From positions 1-6,240 of the forward strand of contig JAJPXE010000001.1 in the NCBI GenBank assembly GCA_021205645.1: DNA of 6,240 nt. The letters are read 5' to 3'. Positions 1 to 5,825 of this stretch are shown here, in pieces; the first letter of the stretch is position 1; each line of letters starts with the position of its first letter. The notes under the pieces were generated by a model. That model ran no database searches. It saw only the letters and a list, made by a program, of their open reading frames with translations, and was not told the DNA's origin. A program made the position numbers and the translations under genes. The DNA is from Candidatus Gastranaerophilales bacterium. Lineage in GTDB: Bacteria; Cyanobacteriota; Vampirovibrionia; Gastranaerophilales; Gastranaerophilaceae.

Positions 1-97
1 CCATACACAATAACTTCATAGATAATTAATAACACACATCTATATAAATTGTTTTTTTTTTTTAAGGTTGCGTTTTAAACTAAAATCTTTACAAAAC
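1..97. other. Gene-free left edge with T12 tract
   Basis: No open reading frame is supported here. The stretch is very AT-rich and contains an uninterrupted run of twelve T at 52-63 on the plus strand. No GC-rich stem precedes the run, so I do not call it a rho-independent terminator. It lies just past the 3' end of the minus-strand PBP/PurH-like unit. An ATG on the minus strand at 4-2 could begin a gene running off the left edge, but no ribosome binding site supports it. Confidence 0.5.
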
Positions 98-994
98 TTA
101 AATAATGGAAAAATTAGATATACCGGTCGTTATCATAGCCATATTGAATTTATCAGCCTGTTTTAGCACATCTTTTGATACTCCCGGCTGAATTATTAAA
201 GAAATCCGGTTTTGAACTGCTGCGTTTAAATCATGAACGGTCAAAGGTACATCTGCTGCCAAAACAGCTTCTTTTGCATTATCACAGGCATGATTGAGCG
301 CATATTCAAAGGCGGAGGTTTGCAGCCCCTGCGATATGCCCGATACTTTAAAATCTTTTGCCGTGATTACAGCCGATGTCCGCAGATATTTGGTTATTTT
401 CCATGCAAAAATTGCATCTTCAATCTGTTCAACCGTTGGCTTTGTCACAGAAACAACTTTGAAAAAATTTTTATCAAGCTCTTTCTTGTTCTTATCCTGT
501 ACGATAGTGCCAAAAGGTGTTGAATATATTTCTTCAATCAGGTAATTTTTATATTCGCTCAACGGGGTGTTTATTTTTATAAATCTTATTTTTTTATCTT
601 CAAAATATTGTATAACTTCATCATCGAATTCAGGTGCGACTGCTAGATGTTGTGATGTCAGGAGTTTAACAAGTTCAATATCGGGTGCTTTCGAAAATGC
701 TGCAACACCGCACACTGCATCTATCGGGTTGCAATCAACCGCTTTTTCGAAAGCTTCTCTCAAAATTGAGCCCAGTGCAGCTCCGGTAAGGGTATTATTT
801 TTGACTAATACCGCCGCACAAACATCATAAAATTCCGATAATATATTCAATGCAAGAGTAAGGTTCACAATATCCGTATATGACAGCTCATCAGATGCGG
901 TATAATCAATAATATTTTGAGTTCTATACAATTTTGCAGATTGAGAAATTGTAGCACCGGCGCTTAAATCCTTTATAAATTCCATATTTTCCAT
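98..994 (-). CDS. Stand-alone AICAR-transformylase-like protein (PurH C-terminal domain homologue), probably catalytically dead
   Basis: The 298-residue protein follows the order of motifs of the AICAR formyltransferase half of bifunctional PurH, without the N-terminal IMP cyclohydrolase domain. Visible correspondences (numbering from 994) are LSYTDIV 37-43, AVLVK 61-65, DAVCGVAAF 92-100, LAVAPEFDDE 117-126, a TPFGTIVQD stretch near 160-167, VTKPT 183-187, FAWK 196-199, QPGVS 269-273 and a final TTG-ISNF 289-295. Key positions differ from the family: the catalytic Lys-His is Lys65-Asn66, SNAI is TSAV (206-209), the GAGQxxR loop is GISQGLQ (219-225), DAFFPF is DVPLTV, QPGGS is QPGVS and RHF is SNF. 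I infer loss of transformylase activity. The ATG at 994 is preferred because AGGA lies 7 nt upstream; an in-frame ATG at 1009 has no such site. The start lies 20 nt after the PBP stop, so the two genes are probably cotranscribed. Homology is fairly certain; the present role is unknown. Confidence 0.8.
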   Translation of the reverse strand: MENMEFIKDLSAGATISQSAKLYRTQNIIDYTASDELSYTDIVNLTLALNILSEFYDVCAAVLVKNNTLTGAALGSILREAFEKAVDCNPIDAVCGVAAFSKAPDIELVKLLTSQHLAVAPEFDDEVIQYFEDKKIRFIKINTPLSEYKNYLIEEIYSTPFGTIVQDKNKKELDKNFFKVVSVTKPTVEQIEDAIFAWKITKYLRTSAVITAKDFKVSGISQGLQTSAFEYALNHACDNAKEAVLAADVPLTVHDLNAAVQNRISLIIQPGVSKDVLKQADKFNMAMITTGISNFSII

Positions 995-1014
995 AATAAT
1001 TTCCTGCATAATGT

Positions 1015-3132
1015 TTAATAGTTAAAATCCTGTCCTGCTGTCGGTATAGGTGGCTGTGTCGTTTGAGGAATAACATTTTTGTTTGTTTGCGGAACAGGTG
1101 CAGCAGGCTGTATAACCTTTTCTTTCATCTGATCCGGCTGATATGTGTTCACCTGAACAACATCCTCTGTCGGTGCTGTTTCGTCTGTATCATCATGATA
1201 ATTTGACGGATTTGGACCTGTCAGCTGCGTTACGGTTCTGCCGTTTTTGTTTGAAAGCATATCAGGATAGCCAAAATCTTCATTACCATAAGGCTCAGTC
1301 GCTACTTTCATAACATCTCTGAATATTATAGCGGGAACGCTGCCCCCGGTCAGTCCTCCCATTCTGGTATTATCATCGTTTCCGACCCACACGCCGGTTA
1401 CAACATTCGGGGTGTAGCCGACAAACCAGGCATCTTTATAATCATCAGTTGTTCCTGTTTTGCCGGCACATGGTTTGCCAATGTTTGCCGCCATGCCTGT
1501 TCCGTGTTTGATGACCATTTTGAGCATTGAAGTCATTGCAGCGGCAACATCTGTTTCAAGAACTTTTTCCACTCTTGCCCGCGGAGCTGAATAAAGAATT
1601 TTACCTCTTGATGATTCAACACGCTCTATTGCGTACGGCTCAACCTTATATCCGCCGCTTGCAAAAATACCGTATGCTCTTGTTAATTCATATAACTTAA
1701 CACCGTTTGAACCTAATGCAATTGTATAATCGTATTGCAGAGGTGTATTTATCCCCATAATCCGTGCAACCTGTATAACGGCCCTCACTCCGACGTATTC
1801 AATTAATCTGACCGCACATACATTTGATGATACCATCAATGCCTTATACAAAGGTATTCTGCCCCTGTATTTATTTCCGTAATTATGAGGCGCCCAGGTA
1901 CCAAGCCGATACGGGGTATCATCTATCATATCATTAGGAGTTAAGCCTTTCTGGATTGCCGCTGTATAGATAAACGGTTTGAATGCCGAGCCGGGAGGTC
2001 TTATCGCCTGTGTCACCCTGTCATACTGGCTTTCTGCATAATTTTTTCCGCCCGCATAGACAAGAATTTTTCCGTCTACAGGGCTGAATGAAAATATTGC
2101 TGCCTGATTTTTAGCACCTTTTAAGCCCCACGCATTCAAATCCTTTATCAATGTTTCATTAGCTTTTATTTGTGACTTGTAATCTATCGTTGTTATAATC
2201 TTATACCCGCCTGATGTTATTTCCTGCTCGGTAAAACCTAATCTGGCAAGCTCTCTTATTACATAATCGCAAAAATAAGGAGCTTTGTTCAGGGTATAAT
2301 ATCTGGGCATTGTTGTTAGAGTTATTTTTTCAGCTTTCGCTGCTTTCATTGTTTCTTTATCAATGTAGTGCATTTTATACATACGCTCAAGAACCCTGTT
2401 CCGGCGTTTTTTTGCAAGTTCAAGGTTATTAAATGGCGAATACACAGACGGTGCCTGCGGCAGTCCGGCTATTAGTGCCATTTCTGATAATGTCAATTGA
2501 TTAAGTTTTTTATTAAAATACGTTTGTGATGCTCCGTCTACGCCGTATGAGCCGGAACCAAGATATACATTGTTTAAATACATTTCAAGAATTTGACTCT
2601 TGCTGAGTGATTTCTCTATTTTTGCCGCAATAATAATTTCTTTGATTTTTCGTGAATAGGTCTGTTCATTTGACAGGAACAGCATTCTTGAAAGTTGCTG
2701 CGTAATTGTACTTCCGCCCTGAACGACACGCCCTGCTATAACGTTTTCCACCAGTGACCTCGTAAGCCCTAACAGGTCGTATCCGTGATGTGAATAAAAG
2801 TTCTTGTCCTCTGTTGCTATTACAGCCTGCTGCAGCTGTTTAGGAACGTCCTTTATGCTGACTTTTGAGAACGTACAGGCATTGAATGTCTTTATAACCT
2901 CTCCATCGGCAGAATAGAATGTTGTAACCATATTCGGACGAAAATCGGAAAGGTTCGCTATAGGCGGTACCAACATTAAGTACGCTTTTAAAGAAACAAG
3001 TCCGCCTAAGCATATCGCCGCACAGAGTATTACAAGCCGTTTTATCGTATCAAATATAGAGTCTTCTTCCTCATAATTGCGGGTTGAAATACGTGTTTTG
3101 AATGTATTTGTGCGTCTGTTATATCCTGACAT
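1015..3132 (-). CDS. Class A penicillin-binding protein (bifunctional transglycosylase/transpeptidase, PBP1A type)
   Basis: This enzyme polymerises lipid II into glycan strands and cross-links the stem peptides on the outer face of the cytoplasmic membrane. From the ATG at 3132 it has 705 residues, normal for the family. A short basic/acidic cytoplasmic tail is followed by one membrane segment (about 31-55). The GT51 domain shows ATEDKNFYSHHG with catalytic Glu108, GGSTITQQ (139-146) and RKIKE...AKIE (161-173). The transpeptidase domain shows the active-site SAFK (Ser382, Lys385), SSN (435-437) and KTG (558-560). The last ~65 residues are an acidic, then Pro/Gln/Thr-rich tail, likely disordered. 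The frame can be extended to a TTG at 3192, but GAGGAG at 3151-3146 lies 13 nt before the ATG at 3132, so I chose that start; the spacing is rather long. It is the first gene of a likely two-gene unit. Confidence 0.95.
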   Translation of the reverse strand: MSGYNRRTNTFKTRISTRNYEEEDSIFDTIKRLVILCAAICLGGLVSLKAYLMLVPPIANLSDFRPNMVTTFYSADGEVIKTFNACTFSKVSIKDVPKQLQQAVIATEDKNFYSHHGYDLLGLTRSLVENVIAGRVVQGGSTITQQLSRMLFLSNEQTYSRKIKEIIIAAKIEKSLSKSQILEMYLNNVYLGSGSYGVDGASQTYFNKKLNQLTLSEMALIAGLPQAPSVYSPFNNLELAKKRRNRVLERMYKMHYIDKETMKAAKAEKITLTTMPRYYTLNKAPYFCDYVIRELARLGFTEQEITSGGYKIITTIDYKSQIKANETLIKDLNAWGLKGAKNQAAIFSFSPVDGKILVYAGGKNYAESQYDRVTQAIRPPGSAFKPFIYTAAIQKGLTPNDMIDDTPYRLGTWAPHNYGNKYRGRIPLYKALMVSSNVCAVRLIEYVGVRAVIQVARIMGINTPLQYDYTIALGSNGVKLYELTRAYGIFASGGYKVEPYAIERVESSRGKILYSAPRARVEKVLETDVAAAMTSMLKMVIKHGTGMAANIGKPCAGKTGTTDDYKDAWFVGYTPNVVTGVWVGNDDNTRMGGLTGGSVPAIIFRDVMKVATEPYGNEDFGYPDMLSNKNGRTVTQLTGPNPSNYHDDTDETAPTEDVVQVNTYQPDQMKEKVIQPAAPVPQTNKNVIPQTTQPPIPTAGQDFNY

Positions 3133-3136
3133 AATT

Positions 3137-3165
3137 TTGTTAAAACTCCTCAAGTATGTTATCAT
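3137..3165 (+). promoter_or_regulatory. Candidate sigma70-type promoter for the CxxCxxCC gene
   Basis: TTGTTA at 3137-3142 and TATCAT at 3160-3165 are separated by 17 bp. This matches the -35/-10 consensus at 4 of 6 and 5 of 6 positions. Transcription would start near 3172, giving a leader of about 24 nt to the ATG at 3196. In AT-rich DNA such matches arise by chance, so the call rests mainly on position. Confidence 0.4.
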
Positions 3166-3192
3166 CTTATCAAAAAAATACAATTGGTACAA
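3164..3192 (-). promoter_or_regulatory. Candidate promoter for the PBP / PurH-like unit
   Basis: Reading the minus strand, TTGTAC (3192-3187) and TAAGAT (3169-3164) are 17 bp apart. A start near 3157 would leave the GAGGAG ribosome binding site at 3151-3146 inside the leader. The match to consensus is weak (3 of 6 and 4 of 6). The -10 box would overlap that of the divergent plus-strand promoter. Confidence 0.3.
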
Positions 3193-3195
3193 AAT

Positions 3196-3585
3196 ATGTT
3201 ATTTGATTTTCTTTTAAATTTAAAAAATGAATTTTTATCTTATTTCATTCCCGAAAAAATAGAGTATGAAATTGTCGGAGAATGTAAAAAGTGCGGGAAA
3301 TGCTGTAATTATATGTACAGTTTTGATACTTATACGGAAAAAGAGTTTAAAATAATGCAATTTTTGTTTCCCTCATATAAAAGATTTTACATTAGAGGAA
3401 AAGACAGTGGCGGGAATTTGATATTTGCCTGTAAATATGTAACAAAAGACGGGCTTTGTTCAGTTTATGATAAGCGTCTGCCTATGTGTAAAAAATACCC
3501 TGTAAGAAAAATATTTTTCAAGGCTGATTTGCATGAAGGCTGCGGATATAAATTGGTTGATAAGAAATTTGAAGATTATTTATAG
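3196..3585 (+). CDS. Small YkgJ-type CxxCxxCC cysteine-cluster protein (putative Zn/Fe-binding)
   Basis: The 129-residue protein has the hallmark CKKCGKCC cluster (Cys30, 33, 36, 37), followed by single cysteines in FACKY (Cys79), GLCSVYDKRLPMCKKYP (Cys88, Cys98) and EGCGY (Cys116). This Cx2Cx2CC ... C-x8-C-x9-C pattern, with the 'R-P-x-C-x-x-YP' segment, is typical of the YkgJ/UPF0153 family, annotated as zinc- or iron-chelating and of undefined biochemical role. There is no signal peptide; the N-terminal part before the cluster is amphipathic (MLFDFLLNLK). I chose the ATG at 3196 over a TTG at 3184 because the TTG has no support; neither start has a clear Shine-Dalgarno sequence. The gene is divergent from the PBP gene, 63 bp away, and no partner gene points to a substrate. 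Confidence 0.82.
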   Translation: MLFDFLLNLKNEFLSYFIPEKIEYEIVGECKKCGKCCNYMYSFDTYTEKEFKIMQFLFPSYKRFYIRGKDSGGNLIFACKYVTKDGLCSVYDKRLPMCKKYPVRKIFFKADLHEGCGYKLVDKKFEDYL

Positions 3586-3590
3586 AGTTT

Positions 3591-3691
3591 GTGAGGTGGA
3601 TTTTCGGCAGACTGTGCTGCACTGCAGTTGCACTACCGCTCCGCTTCCCTCTCCCCAAAGGAAGAGGGGAAAAATGTTTTCACCACCTCAC
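3591..3691. repeat. Palindromic MITE-like / interspersed repeat element (~101 bp)
   Basis: The element is bounded by perfect 9-bp inverted repeats, GTGAGGTGG at 3591-3599 and CCACCTCAC at 3683-3691. Inside, CCCTCT (3647-3652) pairs with AGAGGG (3663-3668), and a near-palindrome is centred on ACTGCAGT (3621-3628). The interior is much more GC-rich than its surroundings. In the plus frame it reads ...PLRFPLPKGRGE, a peptide of the kind I associate with translated intergenic repeats, so I treat the reading frame across it as spurious. It begins 5 bp after the upstream stop codon and might also form the 3' hairpin of that transcript. Only one copy is in the window, so repeat status is inferred from structure. 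Confidence 0.5.
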
Positions 3692-3767
3692 CCGTAAATT
3701 CATTGAGCAATTTTTTATGTTCCGGTTTTATATAATTTTAGATGAGTTTGACGGAGAACAGCATTCC

Positions 3768-4247
3768 ATGTTCGGAAATCTTAAATATTATGATATAATC
3801 CGAACGAATATTTATGTTAAATCTTATTCTTCAATTCACGGTCATCCCTCATATAACGGTTATAGTACTCCTGCAAGTTTTGCTGATTTTAAAATGTTCA
3901 ACGAAGAAAAATCAGTCAATGAGGTTACTGCAATAAATCCTGACGACGAATATTCATCTATTAAAAAAATTATAAAACAATTGATGATAAATATATGCGT
4001 ACGCTGGAATTTGAATTGTTCAATAAATTAAAATCCGGCTCTTTTGAGAAAATGCCCGAACTATGGGATGAAATAAATAAATTACAAATTGAAAATAAAA
4101 ACCCTGAATATATAAAAAAGATCAAAAAATGCGATGAAAAAATATCAACTTTCACCCGAGGGAATAAAATCGGTTCATGATTTTCGTGTAGAAAAGGCTC
4201 CACAGCTGAATATTGAATATTCAACGAATTATTCATATTTGAAATAA
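3768..4247 (+). pseudogene. Broken gene of unknown function, two frame changes at A-runs
   Basis: Three protein-like segments follow one another in different frames. Segment 1 starts at the ATG at 3768 (GGAG 11 nt upstream) and runs into the A7 run at 3963-3969 (MFGNLKYYD ... DDEYSSIKK). Segment 2 continues in the -1 frame (KYMRTLEFELF ... MPELWDEINKLQ ... KKCDEK). At the A6 run at 4137-4142 the frame returns to the first (KYQLSPEGIKSVHDF ... YSYLK) and ends at TAA 4245-4247. Joined, these give about 160 hydrophilic residues that look like one soluble protein; left as they are, each frame stops early. I do not recognise the family. The breaks may be real decay or homopolymer sequencing errors. 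The repeat element lies just upstream, and the frame stays open back into it (another ATG at 3717), so the true N-terminus is uncertain. A TATAAT lies at 3731-3736, without a good -35. Confidence 0.5.
4213..4224. promoter_or_regulatory. Perfect 12-bp palindrome upstream of the MarR promoter, possible operator
   Basis: TTGAATATTCAA is a perfect inverted repeat ending 15 bp before the -35 box of the MarR-family gene. A second imperfect palindrome, GAATTATTC, follows at 4226-4234. MarR proteins bind AT-rich palindromes and often regulate their own genes. The sites lie inside the broken upstream reading frame, so they could be fortuitous. Confidence 0.25.
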
Positions 4248-4268
4248 TTTTTATATTCATGATATAAT
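4239..4268 (+). promoter_or_regulatory. Extended -10 promoter of the MarR-family gene
   Basis: TTGAAA at 4239-4244 and a perfect TATAAT at 4263-4268 are 18 bp apart, and TG sits one base before the -10 (TGATATAAT, 4260-4268). Transcription would start near 4275, only about 9 nt before the ATG at 4284. An 8-bp palindrome, ACCCGGGT (4271-4278), covers the predicted start and could be an operator. Confidence 0.55.
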
Positions 4269-4283
4269 ATACCCGGGTGACAT

Positions 4284-4751
4284 ATGGAAAAGAAATATAT
4301 ACCGTACAGTGAGTCTGTGATGTATGCTGCCGGCTTAATTACGAAAGCTGCAGGTGAGATTGCACGTAAAATTTATAAAAAAATGGATTTTGGCATTAAC
4401 CATGAAGAATTTTTAATTCTTGAAACAATATACCTTAATCCGGGAATTATTCAGATTAATATTGCCAAAAATATTCTGATGAAACGCTCCTACGTCTGCA
4501 AATTCCTTAATCAGCTTGAAGAAAAAAAACTTATCAGAAAAGAAAATGCCATAAGGGGCAAACGTCAGGTTATTATTGAAAACTATATCACCGACAAGGG
4601 CGAAGAAACGTATCTCAAAGCTAAAAATTTTATCGAAAATTCTATTATTGAAAAATCCGATAACTATGATTATGATGAGGTAAGGAAAGTCACTGCGGTT
4701 TTGTTGAATTTAACCGCTAAGCTAAAAAAGGATTTTAATTTGAAATATTGA
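4284..4751 (+). CDS. MarR-family winged-helix transcriptional regulator
   Basis: The 155-residue protein has the length and layout of MarR regulators, which bind palindromic DNA as dimers and usually release it on ligand or oxidant binding. An N-terminal dimerisation helix (about 8-34) leads into a winged helix-turn-helix. Residues 40-52 (HEEFLILETIYLN) form the first helix, 54-65 (GIIQINIAKNIL) the second, and 67-79 (KRSYVCKFLNQLE) the recognition helix. A wing runs from 84 to 103 (IRKENAIRGKRQ...YITDKG), followed by C-terminal helices. There is one cysteine (Cys72), in the recognition helix. The ATG at 4284 is supported by a near-consensus promoter, with GGGTGA only 3 nt before it. No plus-strand gene follows, so it is monocistronic. 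Targets are unknown; self-regulation is plausible from the palindromes. Confidence 0.85.
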   Translation: MEKKYIPYSESVMYAAGLITKAAGEIARKIYKKMDFGINHEEFLILETIYLNPGIIQINIAKNILMKRSYVCKFLNQLEEKKLIRKENAIRGKRQVIIENYITDKGEETYLKAKNFIENSIIEKSDNYDYDEVRKVTAVLLNLTAKLKKDFNLKY

Positions 4752-4788
4752 TACGGACAACAGCTGATGTTATTTTTTCTTTCCGTAT
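4751..4788. terminator. Weak bidirectional stem-loop between convergent genes
   Basis: ATACGGA (4751-4757) and TCCGTAT (4782-4788) form a 7-bp inverted repeat. Inside it AACA (4759-4762) pairs with TGTT (4768-4771), followed by T6 at 4773-4778. The stems are short and AT-rich, so efficiency would be low. The position, between the MarR stop and the csaB stop 18 bp apart, is what makes a shared terminator plausible. Confidence 0.35.
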
Positions 4789-5813
4789 TTTAGCTTTTCC
4801 TTTTTTATTTCGTTTATACCCGTTTTATCCCAGCTGAAACGCTTGGTTTTTGCCCATTCCATTAAATTCCACCTTGAAAGATTTTCCATATCATTAAATG
4901 CTTTTTCGTAGTTATTTTGTTTGCTGTCCATTTGAAGATATGGAACACCCGCATCTTTTGCCAGACTTTCTACCTTTGGATCATAAGCTATAGGAAGTGT
5001 TTTTACACCGTATTTTAACCCTACCAGACAGGCATGAAACCTCATTGCAATTAAACAGTCAAGCTCTGCGATATGAGTTATCACTTCTGCCAGTGATAAT
5101 TCTTTGAGTAGTTTTACTTTGATGTTCGGGTCGACCTGCTTAAGCTTATTGATAAATATTTTTGAAATACCGGTATCCATCTCATCCTGTAAAGATAGTA
5201 GTTCTATTTCTCGTGCATAATATCTGGATTTGACCTGTGTTACTATACTGTCAAAAAGTTCATCTGTCAGGGTATCAAATTTGCGTAATTGTATCCCTAT
5301 CTTAGAAGTTTTTTCAATATGTAATGTATCTATGCTGTACAGCGGATCACAGACTAATTCCGCATTGATTTTCCATTTTTTTAATAATTTAAAGCTGTTG
5401 TCATCACGAACAGAAATATATTTGCATTTTTTCAGTATATTCTTAACATATCCCGTAGAAAACCAGCCATTTATCGGACCTATACCCTGGGCAAATATCA
5501 CGACTTCTTTTTTCATCAACTGTGCAAATTGGATAATACTTGCATAGAAGAACAAACTTGCCGTACTTGTGACATTCTGGAGCAAACTCCCTCCGCCCGA
5601 GATTAAAACATCACAGTATGCAATTTCTTTTAAAACGTGGTCAATTGAAAAAGTATAAACGGTATGTACACCATAGGTGTCAAATGTTTTTCTCGGATCT
5701 GCCGACAGAACCGTTATATCACAGCCCTTTAACTTTTCAAGCAGCAGTTTCAGTATTGCTTCGTCACCGAAATTGTTAAAACCATAATATCCTGAGATTA
5801 GTATTTTTTTCAT
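4770..5813 (-). CDS. csaB: Polysaccharide pyruvyl transferase, CsaB type
   Basis: CsaB transfers pyruvyl from PEP to a cell-wall polysaccharide, creating the ketal recognised by SLH domains of surface proteins. The 347-residue protein starts with the family signature ISGYYGFNNFGDEAIL (6-21). It then shows CDVLISGGGSLLQ (67-79), the GIGPI turn (110-114), VRDDNS (135-140), CDPLYS (155-160) and, in the C-terminal half, LDCLIAMRFHACLVGL (251-266) followed by PIAYDPKV (274-281). The MRFH segment corresponds to the conserved MRxH active-site region. The C-terminus is Lys-rich. The ATG at 5813 has GAGG 5 nt upstream. The gene lies 12 bp after the stop of the aldolase gene, so the two are probably one transcript. 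No SLH protein is in view, so the anchoring role is inferred from the family. Confidence 0.92.
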   Translation of the reverse strand: MKKILISGYYGFNNFGDEAILKLLLEKLKGCDITVLSADPRKTFDTYGVHTVYTFSIDHVLKEIAYCDVLISGGGSLLQNVTSTASLFFYASIIQFAQLMKKEVVIFAQGIGPINGWFSTGYVKNILKKCKYISVRDDNSFKLLKKWKINAELVCDPLYSIDTLHIEKTSKIGIQLRKFDTLTDELFDSIVTQVKSRYYAREIELLSLQDEMDTGISKIFINKLKQVDPNIKVKLLKELSLAEVITHIAELDCLIAMRFHACLVGLKYGVKTLPIAYDPKVESLAKDAGVPYLQMDSKQNNYEKAFNDMENLSRWNLMEWAKTKRFSWDKTGINEIKKEKLKYGKKK

Positions 5814-5825
5814 TTACACCTCAAC

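Noticed and set aside
52..63. T12 run as a rho-independent terminator
   Set aside because: No stable stem precedes it on the plus strand, and it has the wrong polarity for the minus-strand unit. The only nearby stem, TTTTA/TAAAA at about 74-86, is weak.
3791..3799. Extended -10 (TGATATAAT) inside the broken gene
   Set aside because: The possible -35 (TTCGGA) is poor and no gene start follows in a sensible frame, so it is probably chance in AT-rich DNA.
3963..3969. Programmed -1 frameshift site
   Set aside because: The zero-frame codons are AAA AAA preceded by T, so P-site re-pairing is poor, and a second opposite shift would be needed downstream. Indels explain it more simply.
3591..4031. 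Open frame from a GTG at 3591 reading through the palindromic element (146 codons)
   Set aside because: Its first ~35 codons are the repeat element, and the frame after the A7 run loses protein character. Only the part from about 3768 is treated as a gene remnant.
3970..4260. Minus-strand open frame of 96 codons
   Set aside because: It is antisense to the protein-like segments of the broken gene, lacks a ribosome binding site and has no recognisable domain.
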